NCBI RefSeq assembly: GCF_003570705.1
Contig: NZ_QWVT01000027.1
Location: 1 to 32,670, forward strand
Length of the DNA stretch: 32,670 nucleotides
Source: Mesobacillus zeae
Lineage (GTDB): Bacteria > Bacillota > Bacilli > Bacillales > Cytobacillaceae
Direction of reading: 5' to 3'
Shown in pieces: positions 24,737-32,670 of the stretch. The notes below the pieces were generated by a model. The model did not search any database, was not told the DNA's origin, and saw only the letters and a list, made by a program, of their open reading frames with translations. Made by a program: the position numbers and the translations under genes. Within the stretch, counting starts at the first letter, position 1, and each line of letters starts with the position of its first letter.

Positions 24737-25006
24737 ATGGCATTGAGTGATTTATACCAGGAGATTCCCGCACAGGAAGCTGTTAAGGGAGAAAGCAAAA
24801 AAATAGAGAAGGCAGACGGGCGGGTTAAGTTAAGAGTCCGTCTCATTCCAATCTGGCTTCGAATCATCATTGTCATTGTGCTCTTCCTTCTCAGCACTGC
24901 TGCCGGCCTTGTAACAGGCTACAGCGGGATAGGCAGCGGAAAGGCAAGCGATACATTTGATAAAGCGACATGGACCCATATCCTCGACCTTGTGAATAAA
25001 GAATAA
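24737..25006 (+). CDS. EpuA-family small membrane protein (annotated as RNA polymerase subunit beta-like)
   Basis: An 89-residue protein with one membrane segment (about residues 41-63) and the family signature VRLIPIWLRIIIVIVLFLL ... GLVTGYSGIGSG. It belongs to the EpuA family (Pfam DUF, PF11772), which databases often label DNA-directed RNA polymerase subunit beta, though it has no resemblance to RpoB and the label should not be taken literally. Its function is unknown. It follows flhP closely (15 bases) with AAGGGAAG as ribosome-binding site, so probably shares its transcript, ending at the terminator at 25011. Confidence 0.82.
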   Translation: MALSDLYQEIPAQEAVKGESKKIEKADGRVKLRVRLIPIWLRIIIVIVLFLLSTAAGLVTGYSGIGSGKASDTFDKATWTHILDLVNKE

Positions 25007-25010
25007 CTAG

Positions 25011-25046
25011 TGCCAGGCTCTTATTTTTAGGGAGCCTGGCATTTTT
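25011..25046 (+). terminator. Terminator after the flhP operon
   Basis: Ten-pair perfect stem TGCCAGGCTC/GAGCCTGGCA (25011-25020 with 25032-25041), A/T-rich loop, five T residues. Confidence 0.92.
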
Positions 25047-25163
25047 GCTGTTTTAAGGAGATGGAGAATTCGCGCGCACTCCATACTTTATAGTAACGAG
25101 CCAAGCGTACCGCTCAAATCCCAACCCATTTGACCTTATTGTGAGGACAATTTATGATTTTCC

Positions 25164-25193
25164 TTTCATTTTGCCGCCATCTTACAGTACAAT
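25164..25193 (+). promoter_or_regulatory. Candidate sigma-A promoter of fabZ
   Basis: TACAAT at 25188-25193 with a weak TTTCAT 18 bases before it (25164-25169). The distance to the FapR-like operator (about 17 bases downstream) is typical for FapR-controlled promoters. Confidence 0.5.
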
Positions 25194-25210
25194 AAAAGTA
25201 AGCACCTAAT

Positions 25211-25229
25211 ATTAAGAGGAGGTACTAAT
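25211..25229 (-). promoter_or_regulatory. FapR operator-like site over the fabZ ribosome-binding site
   Basis: Read on the minus strand it is ATTAGTACCTCCTCTTAAT, which differs only in the two central bases from the FapR consensus as I remember it (ATTAGTACCTAGTCTTAAT). FapR represses fatty-acid synthesis genes until malonyl-CoA rises. The AGGAGG core of the fabZ ribosome-binding site is part of the match, but the outer ATTAAGA and GTACTAAT are not needed for translation. Confidence 0.7.
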
Positions 25230-25233
25230 CAAA

Positions 25234-25656
25234 ATGCTTGATATCACTGAAATTAAAGAAATCATTCCGCATCGTTATCCATTTTTGCTTGTAGATAGAA
25301 TTCTTGAGGTAGAGGAAGGAAAAAGGGCGGTTGGCGTGAAAAATGTTTCGGCCAATGAAGAGTTTTTTAACGGTCATTTCCCTGACTATCCTGTTATGCC
25401 GGGTGTGCTGATTGTCGAGGCACTCGCCCAGGTGGGAGCTGTAGCTATGCTGAAACCTGAGGAAAACCGCGGAAAGCTTGCTTTTTTCGCAGGAATCGAC
25501 AACTGCCGGTTTAAAAGGCAGGTCAAGCCTGGTGATCAGCTCCGCCTTGAGGTGGAAATGGTCAAATTCAAAGGGCCGATCGGTAAGGGAAAAGCCATTG
25601 CTACTGTCGACGGGCAGGTCGCCTGTGAAACTGAAATTATGTTTGCGCTGAAATAA
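25234..25656 (+). CDS. fabZ: 3-hydroxyacyl-[acyl-carrier-protein] dehydratase
   Basis: FabZ removes water from 3-hydroxyacyl-ACP in the fatty-acid elongation cycle (cytoplasm, hot-dog fold, dimers). The 140-residue protein has [14 protein letters not shown] at the start and the catalytic [19 protein letters not shown], with His48 and Glu62 as the active-site pair. ATG 25234 with AGGAGG upstream. It is monocistronic, between a terminator and a hairpin. The operator-like site in its leader suggests control by FapR. Confidence 0.96.
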   Translation: MLDITEIKEIIPHRYPFLLVDRILEVEEGKRAVGVKNVSANEEFFNGHFPDYPVMPGVLIVEALAQVGAVAMLKPEENRGKLAFFAGIDNCRFKRQVKPGDQLRLEVEMVKFKGPIGKGKAIATVDGQVACETEIMFALK

Positions 25657-25680
25657 ACCAAGCATACAACGTTAAGATCA

Positions 25681-25712
25681 GCCTAGCACGCGCGGCTAAT
25701 CGCTTGCTAGGC
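25681..25712 (+). other. Hairpin after fabZ
   Basis: GCCTAGCA/TGCTAGGC perfect 8-bp stem (25681-25688 with 25705-25712) with a 16-base loop and no T run. It may slow or end fabZ transcription or protect its 3' end. Confidence 0.45.
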
Positions 25713-25742
25713 GAGATTGCGTCACAGCAAAAATCTTTTAAG

Positions 25743-25824
25743 TACAATATGCAAGTTTTGCCCCTTTCCTGGGAATTCTAACGGCAGACCGTTTAAAAGG
25801 TCGCAAAAAAAACAGGAAAGGGGC
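25743..25824 (+). promoter_or_regulatory. -10 box and ribosome-binding-site-masking leader of the lipoprotein gene
   Basis: TACAAT at 25743-25748 could start transcription near 25755. The RNA would then carry GCCCCTTTCCTG (25760-25771), the exact complement of CAGGAAAGGGGC (25813-25824), which includes the AAAGGGG ribosome-binding site of the gene at 25833. A 12-bp perfect stem could thus hide the site; a weak inner stem GACC/GGTC also lies in the loop. Confidence 0.55.
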
Positions 25825-25832
25825 TACTTGCC

Positions 25833-26177
25833 ATGAAAAAGAAGCTGTTAACGTTGTTCAGTGGATTTTTGCTTTCAGCCATGATTGTCGGCTGCGGCAA
25901 CAACGACGAAAATGATCCACCGCCAGAGGGTGATGTGGACATTAACAATCCGGCTGACAATAACGATGACAACAATAACAATAATAACGACGACAACCTG
26001 GACAATGATTTGAACGATGACAACCGTGATGACAATGACCTCAACGATGAGAACGACGAAAATGATGACATCAACACGGATGATGACGGCGACATGATGA
26101 AGGATGACAACGATCCAGGCGAAGAGCCGGTCGAGGATGATCGTGACCGGAGAGACGAGAACAATAAGGACAGGTAA
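25833..26177 (+). CDS. Asp/Asn-rich lipoprotein of unknown function
   Basis: A 114-residue protein with a lipoprotein signal (MKKKLLTLFSGFLLSAMIVG then Cys21). After the Cys, nearly the whole mature chain is Asp, Asn and Glu (NNDDNNNN, DDNLDNDLNDDNRDD and similar), highly acidic and presumably disordered. I see no catalytic domain. Acidic surface-anchored proteins of this sort could bind cations, but that is speculation. ATG 25833 has AAAGGGG nine bases upstream, inside a potential stem. It lies between fabZ and minus-strand ywpF, and a terminator follows. I do not recognise a family. Confidence 0.75.
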   Translation: MKKKLLTLFSGFLLSAMIVGCGNNDENDPPPEGDVDINNPADNNDDNNNNNNDDNLDNDLNDDNRDDNDLNDENDENDDINTDDDGDMMKDDNDPGEEPVEDDRDRRDENNKDR

Positions 26178-26182
26178 TGCAG

Positions 26183-26215
26183 AAAGGGCAGGCGCAGGAT
26201 GCTTGCCTTTTTCTT
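26183..26215 (+). terminator. Terminator of the lipoprotein gene
   Basis: Stem GGCAGGC/GCTTGCC (26187-26193 with 26201-26207, one G-T pair), seven-base loop, followed by TTTTTCTTT and flanked upstream by AAAG. Confidence 0.75.
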
Positions 26216-26257
26216 TGTCTTTGCCTGAAAAACCGTCCACGTCAACAGTGTAGGCAG

Positions 26258-26364
26258 TGGTTGCTTCTGAGCCTAATAAGTCGTTCTCCCGTCAATGGGG
26301 GAAGACAATGGATGCTTGGTCTCCTGTGCTTGAAAAGTCGTCCTTCCGTTACCAGCGCTGCTTG
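26258..26364. repeat. Degenerate about-50-bp tandem repeat (2-3 units)
   Basis: TGGTTGCTTCTGAGCC...AAGTCGTTCTCCCGTCA (from 26258) and TGGATGCTTGGTCTCC...AAAGTCGTCCTTCCGTTA (from 26309) align over most of 51 bp; a third partial unit begins near 26355. No gene lies here. Confidence 0.55.
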
Positions 26365-26383
26365 ATTTTTTTCCGCCTTACAT

Positions 26384-26418
26384 AAAAAAATCCGCCCTCC
26401 CACCAAAAGGGAAGACGG
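26384..26418 (-). terminator. Terminator of ywpF (minus strand)
   Basis: Ten-pair stem with two G-T pairs (26392-26401 with 26409-26418), loop ACCAAAA as read on the plus strand. On the minus strand it is followed by ATTTTTTT. Confidence 0.85.
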
Positions 26419-26426
26419 CTGAGTGA

Positions 26427-26861
26427 TTACACTTTTTTCGGAAGGACGAGTCTTGGCCTGGCGATAAGGTTTTTCCTGAATTCGGTAACGAGTTCTCCGT
26501 CCGTGAAGCCCTGCTCCATCAGGTACTCCAGCAGCTGGGCAGGGTAGTCGCTCCTCAGCCTTGTCAGCTTGCCCCGGAGAAGCACGCAGGCATGGTCGTT
26601 GATGGCCCTCACACTGCATACCTTTGTCTTGAAGGTAGCGGGATCGTTTTCTTTTTTCGTGATAATCACCTGGGTAACAATATCCTTATTCTCTTTGCAC
26701 GCTTCCTCGAAGACAGGGATGAATTCCTTTTCGACAAATGCCTCGATCAGCCATGTGCCTTGGTCATCTTCCTTGTTAATGATCAGCCCTTCTTTAAAAG
26801 CGATGTCCGTCAAGCTGTCATGATCGGCAATTTGCATGGAGATCAACCTAAACGTTTTCAT
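26427..26861 (-). CDS. ywpF: YwpF-like protein
   Basis: A 144-residue protein of unknown function matching the Bacillus YwpF family: starts MKTFRLISMQI and contains the conserved EGLIINKEDDQGTWLIEAFV around residues 24-43. No signal peptide or membrane segment. The start at 26861 is behind GGAGG; a longer in-frame start at 26882 has no such site. As in B. subtilis it lies next to ssbB, though here it is divergent from it. A -10-like TATAAT lies 30 bases upstream on the minus strand. Confidence 0.82.
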   Translation of the reverse strand: MKTFRLISMQIADHDSLTDIAFKEGLIINKEDDQGTWLIEAFVEKEFIPVFEEACKENKDIVTQVIITKKENDPATFKTKVCSVRAINDHACVLLRGKLTRLRSDYPAQLLEYLMEQGFTDGELVTEFRKNLIARPRLVLPKKV

Positions 26862-26890
26862 GTCGAAGCCTCCTGACCCCATTTTCCAAA

Positions 26891-26896
26891 ATTATA
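26891..26896 (-). promoter_or_regulatory. Candidate -10 box of ywpF
   Basis: TATAAT on the minus strand at 26896-26891, 30 bases before the start codon. The -35 candidate (CGCTTT, spacer 17) is weak. Confidence 0.4.
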
Positions 26897-27046
26897 ACAT
26901 AGCTTAAAAAAAGAAAGCGAATTACAGACATGAAACAAAAGCCGCCACCCCGTGCCGAATGAGTGGCGAAAATCCAGCCCCTGCATCTCCGTTTAGCAAA
27001 AAATCCTCCGCAGCGCTTTTGTCGAAAAATCTTTATGAAAAATAGC

Positions 27047-27090
27047 AAAATCAAATTTTCTCATCTTAACCTTCCTAAAAAATGATATTC
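27047..27090 (+). promoter_or_regulatory. ComK-box-like site upstream of ssbB
   Basis: AAAA-TCAAA-TTTT (27047-27059) is a perfect AT-box. A second, weaker box AAAAATGATATTC (27078-27090) starts after 18 bases, one of the allowed ComK spacings. In B. subtilis ssbB is a ComK target. A weak CTGAAA ... TACTAA promoter (27131-27159) follows. The rest of 26897-27209 shows nothing else I can name. Confidence 0.5.
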
Positions 27091-27209
27091 CTGCCCAAAA
27101 AGGAGCCTTCCAACACTCTAACACCTCTCTGAAAACCATTTTTCGCGATTTTACTAACCGACTGTTAGAGGAATATGATGAAATCATCAAGGAGAAAGGA
27201 GTTGAAGCA

Positions 27210-27593
27210 TTGATCAACCAAGTGATTCTCGTAGGGCGGCTGACCCGGGATCCGGAGCTGAAATTCACACCTGACGGCAAAGCCGTTACCAATATCACGC
27301 TTGCCGTCAGCCGGCATTATCGCAATGGAAATGGCGAGATTGACACTGACTTCGTCCATTGCACCCTCTGGAGAAAAACCGCTGAAAACACTGCACTCTA
27401 CTGCAAAAAAGGATCCGTCATCGGAGTGACCGGGCGGCTGCAGACCCGCAATTATGAAAATAATGATGGCAGGCGGGTGTTTGTGACCGAAGTGATCGCA
27501 GAGCATGTCCAATTCCTCAGCAAAAAGCCTCAGTCCCTAAGGGAAGAACTTCCTGAAATGGAGGGGACACCTCTTGAACCAGTGCACCAATGA
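27210..27593 (+). CDS. ssbB: Single-stranded DNA-binding protein SsbB (competence type)
   Basis: Binds single-stranded DNA; SsbB protects incoming DNA during transformation. The 127-residue product has an OB-fold starting INQVILVGRLTRDPELKFTP and the stretch FVHCTLWRKTAENTALYCKK, close to B. subtilis SsbB (YwpH, 113 residues). It lacks the long Gly/Gln-rich linker and the acidic tail DDDIPF of SsbA, which supports SsbB. The start is TTG 27210 with GGAGAAAGGAG upstream. Its last 20 bases overlap the next gene. The ComK-like site and the ywpF neighbour support the identity. Confidence 0.92.
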   Translation: MINQVILVGRLTRDPELKFTPDGKAVTNITLAVSRHYRNGNGEIDTDFVHCTLWRKTAENTALYCKKGSVIGVTGRLQTRNYENNDGRRVFVTEVIAEHVQFLSKKPQSLREELPEMEGTPLEPVHQ

Positions 27594-27783
27594 AAATGAC
27601 GGTTTAGAAAAACTGCTTGTCAGCCTGATCAAAATGACAGGCAAGACCAATGAAAAACTCGATGAACTATCGAAAAGAGTCCGCCAGCTTGAAGTGGCGG
27701 CGGCCGAGCCACGCATAAAGCGCATTTACTCGTTTATTGCCGACCAAGGAAAAGCCAGGGAGGTGAGAAAAGAAAAAATTTAA
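27574..27783 (+). CDS. Small coiled-coil protein downstream of ssbB
   Basis: A 69-residue, soluble, charged protein beginning at TTG 27574, with GGAGGGG seven bases upstream, overlapping the ssbB end by 20 bases. Residues about 10-42 (LEKLLVSLIKMTGKTNEKLD and ELSKRVRQLEV) have a heptad-like pattern of Leu/Ile/Val, suggesting a short coiled coil. No cysteine pair, signal or known motif. The overlap with ssbB and the good ribosome-binding site argue it is real and co-translated, possibly in DNA uptake or binding. I do not recognise a family. Confidence 0.65.
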   Translation: MNQCTNENDGLEKLLVSLIKMTGKTNEKLDELSKRVRQLEVAAAEPRIKRIYSFIADQGKAREVRKEKI

Positions 27784-27863
27784 TAGACTGAGCTTCGCAA
27801 TTTCTCGTATATTTTACCTTCCAGAGAGAGAAACCCTTCCCCTCTTCAATACCCTCAACTTCG

Positions 27864-27887
27864 GCCAGCAGCCTATGCTGGCTTTTT
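27864..27887 (+). terminator. Terminator of the ssbB operon
   Basis: Perfect stem GCCAGCA/TGCTGGC (27864-27870 with 27876-27882), loop GCCTA, five T residues. Confidence 0.88.
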
Positions 27888-28022
27888 GTAGTGAGATTAT
27901 ATCCAGATAATTCCTATCAGAAAAGTTTCCCAACCTCAAAATGATAGATTTGTAGTGCAAAAATTAAGAATATTGTGTATAAATAAATTACTTACTTTGA
28001 GATACTCTCGGATTTAAAATAA

Positions 28023-29678
<1,656 letters not shown>

Positions 29679-29693
29679 AATACCCCCTTTTTT

Positions 29694-29727
29694 GCAGGTT
29701 GGGAAATTTTTTCCCGGCCTGCTTTTT
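29694..29727 (+). terminator. Terminator of the M4 protease gene
   Basis: Eleven-pair stem GCAGGTTGGGA/TCCCGGCCTGC (29694-29704 with 29712-29722, two G-T pairs) and five T residues. Confidence 0.92.
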
Positions 29728-29831
29728 ATTGCGTTATCCACGAAAGCTGTCATTCAACCCAATAAAGCCTGTTCCTCCATTAAGAAAATCCATCTGAAAA
29801 AGCAATGTTTTTTAGCACAAGTTTCCCGACC

Positions 29832-29860
29832 GATTCGACAAACGAAAATTTTGTCGAATC
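29832..29860. promoter_or_regulatory. Inverted repeat upstream of the chemoreceptor promoter
   Basis: GATTCGACAAA/TTTGTCGAATC, a perfect 11-bp inverted repeat with a 7-base centre, ending eight bases before the sigma-D -35. It has no T run, so a DNA-binding-protein site is more likely than a terminator. The 343-base gap 29679-30021 holds no gene I can support. Confidence 0.5.
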
Positions 29861-29867
29861 TTGTACT

Positions 29868-29893
29868 TTAATCTTTATTTGGGCAGCCGATAT
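29868..29893 (+). promoter_or_regulatory. Sigma-D promoter of the chemoreceptor gene
   Basis: GCCGATAT at 29886-29893 is the exact sigma-D -10 consensus; TTAA (29868-29871) stands 14 bases before it, near the TAAA -35. It lies about 130 bases before the chemoreceptor start, fitting motility-gene control. Confidence 0.75.
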
Positions 29894-30021
29894 ATATATC
29901 AAACAAGCATCAGCAGTTTCAGGAAGGGGACGGACATCAAAAGGGAATCACTGCTTGTTCCATAGGAGAATGTAACATAGGAGAGTCGTTCACTATTACT
30001 TTAGTTTGGGGAGATTATAAG

Positions 30022-31734
30022 GTGAAATGGGTTAACAACTTAAAGATGAGGACAAAACTATTATCCGGATTTGTGTGTATTGCGATTTTGATTGCCGTTG
30101 TTGGTTATATTGGGCTGTCGAATACCATGTCCATCAATTCAAATGCCAATGCGCTGTACAATGAGAACTTATCCGGGATCAATTCCACCAGAACCGTTCG
30201 AGGTAACCTGAAACAAATAAATTCGAATCTTGAATTGATGCTTTACATTAAAGATGAAAATAAGATCAACGAGCTTGAAAGTGAAAATGACCGTTTGGTA
30301 GTCCTGGATAACCAGGAGCTTGACGCCTATGAAAAAACAATTGTAAAGCCAGAAGACAGGGAGCTGTATTCTGAATTTAAGACATTATTAAGTGGCTATC
30401 GGGGAATTCGTGACGAATATATTAAGCTGATCAATGAAAATAAAATGGGGGAAGCAAAAGCCTATTATCGTGAGCTTGTTGATAGCAGGGACAAAATGAC
30501 TGCTAAACTGGATGAATTGATTGACAACAATGTGAAGTGGGGCAAAGAGGCCCTCGACAACAATGCCGATTCATACGATAAAGCCTTCATAGCCATCATG
30601 TCTTTTTCAGCAGGCGGGATTCTGTTGGCAGTTGTGCTTGGTCTGCTGATCGCCACGTTGATATCAAAGAGGTTGACGAGAATCATGGAGTTTGCCGAGA
30701 AAATAGGCGGTGGGGACTTCACCCAGAATATCGACATGGACGCTAAGGACGAGATCGGCAGTGTGGCGAAATCGCTGAATTCGGCTGTTGATAACATCCG
30801 GGGTCTTATTGCCGAAATCGCAAATAGTTCAACTGAAATCAGTGCCACAAGTGAAGAGCTATCAGCATTGTCTGAGGAAATTTCCTCAAGGATGGAGAAT
30901 ATCAATGCCTCTGTTAGCCAGATTTCCCAAGGGACAGAAGATTTAAGCTCAGTGGCAGAAGAGGTATCCGCTTCTACTGAGGAAGTCAGTTCAATGACAG
31001 TGACCCTGGCGACGAAAGCGGAGTTTTCTTTGAAAACATCTAACGAGATTCAGGAACGCGCGGCTGAAATCCAGCAAAAAGGCGAGCGCGCTGTCACAAT
31101 AACGAAGGAAATTTATGAAGAGAAGCGGGAAAAAATCCTCAATGCCATAGAAGCAGGCAAGGTAGTGGACCGGGTCAGCGTCATGGCGGATACAATCGGG
31201 AATATTGCGGCCCAGGTCAACCTGTTGTCACTGAATGCTGCCATCGAAGCGGCAAGGGCTGGTGAACACGGAAGAGGATTCTCTGTTGTTGCCGGTGAAG
31301 TAAGAAAGCTTGCCGAGCAAAGCTCCCAGACGGTCAATGAAATCCAGGATACAGTAAAGCAGGTGCATGAAGCATTTGGAAGAATCTCTGGAAATGCAGA
31401 GGAGATTCTCGCCTTTATCCAGGACTTTGTGGGTGCCAACAACCAGCTGCTGGTTGAAACAGGCACACAATATGAAAAAGATGCTAGAACAATTAGTGAT
31501 GTGTCGATAGAACTTGATGCTGTAACAGAACAAGTTGCAAGCGCAATCGAGCAAATCAATACAGCCATCCAAAATGTATCGGCAACGGCCCAGGAGTCGG
31601 CATCCTCCACCGAGCAAATTGCAGACAGCGTAACAGAATCCGCTGCTTCGATAGAAGATGTGGCGCGTTCGGCTCAGGGACAGGCAGAACTTGCTGAAAC
31701 ACTAAACAGCATGGTGCAGAAATTTAAAATTTAA
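30022..31734 (+). CDS. Methyl-accepting chemotaxis protein
   Basis: A 570-residue membrane chemoreceptor. Membrane segments at about 12-33 and 189-213 enclose an extracellular four-helix-bundle-type sensor (about 34-188, probably 4HB_MCP). A HAMP domain follows (about 214-266), then the cytoplasmic signalling helices with the highly conserved tip [20 protein letters not shown] (about 400-419) that binds CheA/CheW. The start is GTG 30022 behind GGGGAGA. The ligand cannot be told from sequence; the C-terminus FKI lacks the CheR-binding pentapeptide. Sigma-D promoter upstream and a terminator after, so it stands alone. Confidence 0.93.
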   Translation: MKWVNNLKMRTKLLSGFVCIAILIAVVGYIGLSNTMSINSNANALYNENLSGINSTRTVRGNLKQINSNLELMLYIKDENKINELESENDRLVVLDNQELDAYEKTIVKPEDRELYSEFKTLLSGYRGIRDEYIKLINENKMGEAKAYYRELVDSRDKMTAKLDELIDNNVKWGKEALDNNADSYDKAFIAIMSFSAGGILLAVVLGLLIATLISKRLTRIMEFAEKIGGGDFTQNIDMDAKDEIGSVAKSLNSAVDNIRGLIAEIANSSTEISATSEELSALSEEISSRMENINASVSQISQGTEDLSSVAEEVSASTEEVSSMTVTLATKAEFSLKTSNEIQERAAEIQQKGERAVTITKEIYEEKREKILNAIEAGKVVDRVSVMADTIGNIAAQVNLLSLNAAIEAARAGEHGRGFSVVAGEVRKLAEQSSQTVNEIQDTVKQVHEAFGRISGNAEEILAFIQDFVGANNQLLVETGTQYEKDARTISDVSIELDAVTEQVASAIEQINTAIQNVSATAQESASSTEQIADSVTESAASIEDVARSAQGQAELAETLNSMVQKFKI

Positions 31735-31737
31735 GAT

Positions 31738-31772
31738 AAAAAAGCATCGCAACTCGGATTGCGATGCTTTTT
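31738..31772 (+). terminator. Terminator of the chemoreceptor gene
   Basis: Perfect stem GCATCGCAA/TTGCGATGC (31744-31752 with 31759-31767) flanked by A and T runs, so usable from both sides. Confidence 0.92.
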
Positions 31773-31964
31773 CTAGGTGAAAATAAACATATGCAGGAGC
31801 TAAGGTATATTGACGGGTCCGATAGATTCCCCCCTACAGCTAGCGAGAAAAGCCAACAAGAAAGCGGGGCTTCCTGTATTGAGAACTATTTATGTCCCTA
31901 ATTTGGTTTTGGCTATACTAACTTTTCGTCCCTATAGCACTGTCTCAGCATTCAATATCGTTCG

Positions 31965-32330
31965 CTATACAACCCGATTGACTTGTCTTCTTAGAAAATA
32001 CTGCTGTGTTAACCAGAGAAGAGTGGAACAGCCTCCACAGAAAATGAGCATGTCGAAATAAGTTATGATAAACGCCAAACAGAAGAGTGCGGAAAGAATG
32101 AAGTAACAAAGATAATTCAAGAACTTTCCCCATCCTAGTCGCATGGTCATCCAATCTATGATATACCCACAGATTGTCCCTGGTATCAGGAATGCCAAAA
32201 TCATCAACGCTGTTGTAAAATATGTTCCAATATCTTTTTCGAAAGTAAAATACATGAAGGTTCCTATCAGTATATTTGCGATTAGGAACGTAACCAATAC
32301 GGACAGCAACCTGCCCTGGAATTTCAACAT
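31965..32330 (-). CDS. Small four-helix membrane protein of unknown function
   Basis: A 121-residue protein with four hydrophobic segments (about residues 7-25, 35-56, 68-86 and 90-107). I chose ATG 32330 because GGGGGTGGGG lies just upstream; longer GTG and TTG starts would lie within that site. No cysteine pair or known motif apart from a CGGC near residue 98. I do not recognise the family. It lies between the chemoreceptor terminator and a strong minus-strand terminator, so probably has its own promoter. Convergent to the chemoreceptor gene. Confidence 0.6.
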   Translation of the reverse strand: MLKFQGRLLSVLVTFLIANILIGTFMYFTFEKDIGTYFTTALMILAFLIPGTICGYIIDWMTMRLGWGKFLNYLCYFILSALFCLAFIITYFDMLIFCGGCSTLLWLTQQYFLRRQVNRVV

Positions 32331-32364
32331 TTTCCCCACCCCCAATAAATATCTTAAAGAAGTA

Positions 32365-32399
32365 AAAAAGGTATAGCAAACAAGCTTTGTTTGCTATAC
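32365..32399 (-). terminator. Terminator (minus strand) between two small membrane-protein genes
   Basis: A near-perfect palindrome: GTATAGCAAACA/TGTTTGCTATAC (32371-32382 with 32388-32399), centre AGCTT. On the minus strand it is followed by CCTTTTTTAC, so it would end transcription coming from the right. Confidence 0.8.
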
Positions 32400-32463
32400 T
32401 CTTTATCATTAAAGAGAGACGTTAAAGCTGTGCTCTGCTGGTGGGAAAAGACTTCTGAAATTT

Positions 32464-32669
32464 TCATGTATGTTTCTCCGTCATAAGTGGCGCAAAAAGC
32501 AACAACAAGATACAAATCAATGTCCTGTCCTCATTGTCTAGCATAGATTCCTTTTGTCCGATTAAGATGAGATACACGCCAATTAATCCGAACAGGAATC
32601 TGCTAGCTTCAACCGTCATTTCAAATTGATCAGAATTAAACCAGCTAATAGGATGTCAATATTTTTCAT
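32464..32669 (-). pseudogene. Small membrane-protein gene with a probable one-base frameshift
   Basis: On the minus strand ATG 32669 opens MKNIDILLAGLILIN but stops at 32616 (LK-stop). Adding one base in the AATTTGAAATG stretch (about 32620-32630) would continue into MTVEASRFLFGLIGVYLILI, open to 32464. The joined product of about 67 residues would have two to three membrane helices. Both parts are hydrophobic and fit each other, so I infer a broken gene or a sequencing error. The ribosome-binding site lies outside the window. The family is unknown to me. Confidence 0.45.
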
Positions 32670-32670
32670 T

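Noticed and set aside
24737-25006. RNA polymerase beta subunit
   Set aside because: The common database label for this family is misleading; an 89-residue single-helix membrane protein shares nothing visible with RpoB.
31810-32061. 83-residue plus-strand frame after the chemoreceptor
   Set aside because: No ribosome-binding site or motif, and it overlaps the minus-strand membrane-protein gene.
32143-32376. 77-residue plus-strand frame near the right end
   Set aside because: It is the antisense shadow of the minus-strand membrane protein at 31965-32330.

Overview
The window comes from a spore-forming, flagellated, competence-gene-carrying Bacillaceae chromosome of moderate G+C. Evidence: spoIID, spoIIQ and spoIIID lie in the order known from Bacillus (ywzB-ywmB-murAA-spoIID ... 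spoIIQ ... spoIIID-mbl-flhO-flhP ... fabZ ... ywpF-ssbB). Gene products closely match Bacillus families, and matches to sigma-E, sigma-F, sigma-D, ComK and FapR sites sit where the genes would need them. Bacillus subtilis itself lacks the nuo operon seen here, so the source is more like the B. cereus / Mesobacillus-type Bacillaceae.

Layout. (1) 1-9255: the 3' part of a proton-translocating complex I operon, nuoC (5' end cut by the window edge) through nuoD-H-I-J-K-L-M-N, tightly packed with many overlapping stop/start codons; no nuoE, nuoF or nuoG lies between D and H or after N. (2) 9256-9794: a 540-bp hairpin-rich and repeat-rich trailer ending in a terminator. (3) 9795-13911: ywzB (DUF1146), ywmB, murAA and spoIID. 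(4) 13912-16751: an accessory interval with 21-bp and about 46-bp repeat arrays and two minus-strand genes, a NERD/zinc-ribbon protein and a VanZ-like membrane protein. (5) 16845-21205: spoIIQ with a sigma-F promoter, a class B penicillin-binding protein (pbpC-like), and spoIIID behind a sigma-E promoter and a long leader with small upstream reading frames. (6) 21206-25006: mbl, flhO, flhP and an EpuA-family membrane protein. (7) 25007-27783: fabZ with a strong FapR operator match, an Asp/Asn-rich lipoprotein, ywpF (minus), ssbB behind a ComK-box-like site, and a small overlapping gene. (8) 28050-32670: a secreted thermolysin-type protease, a methyl-accepting chemotaxis protein with a sigma-D promoter, and small membrane-protein genes on the minus strand, one apparently frameshifted.

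How the genes work together: complex I feeds the respiratory chain. MurAA, PbpC and Mbl supply and organise cell-wall synthesis. SpoIID, SpoIIQ and SpoIIID act in engulfment and mother-cell gene control. FlhO/FlhP and the chemoreceptor serve motility, and SsbB competence.

No clearly new enzymatic system was found. The most unusual feature is that at least seven non-coding gaps each hold their own, mutually different, degenerate tandem-repeat array, most with a 37-51 bp unit, alongside dispersed copies of a GCCTGACCCCC palindromic element. Other points worth following up are the FapR site at fabZ, a leader that could mask the ribosome-binding site of the lipoprotein gene, and the uORF-containing spoIIID leader.
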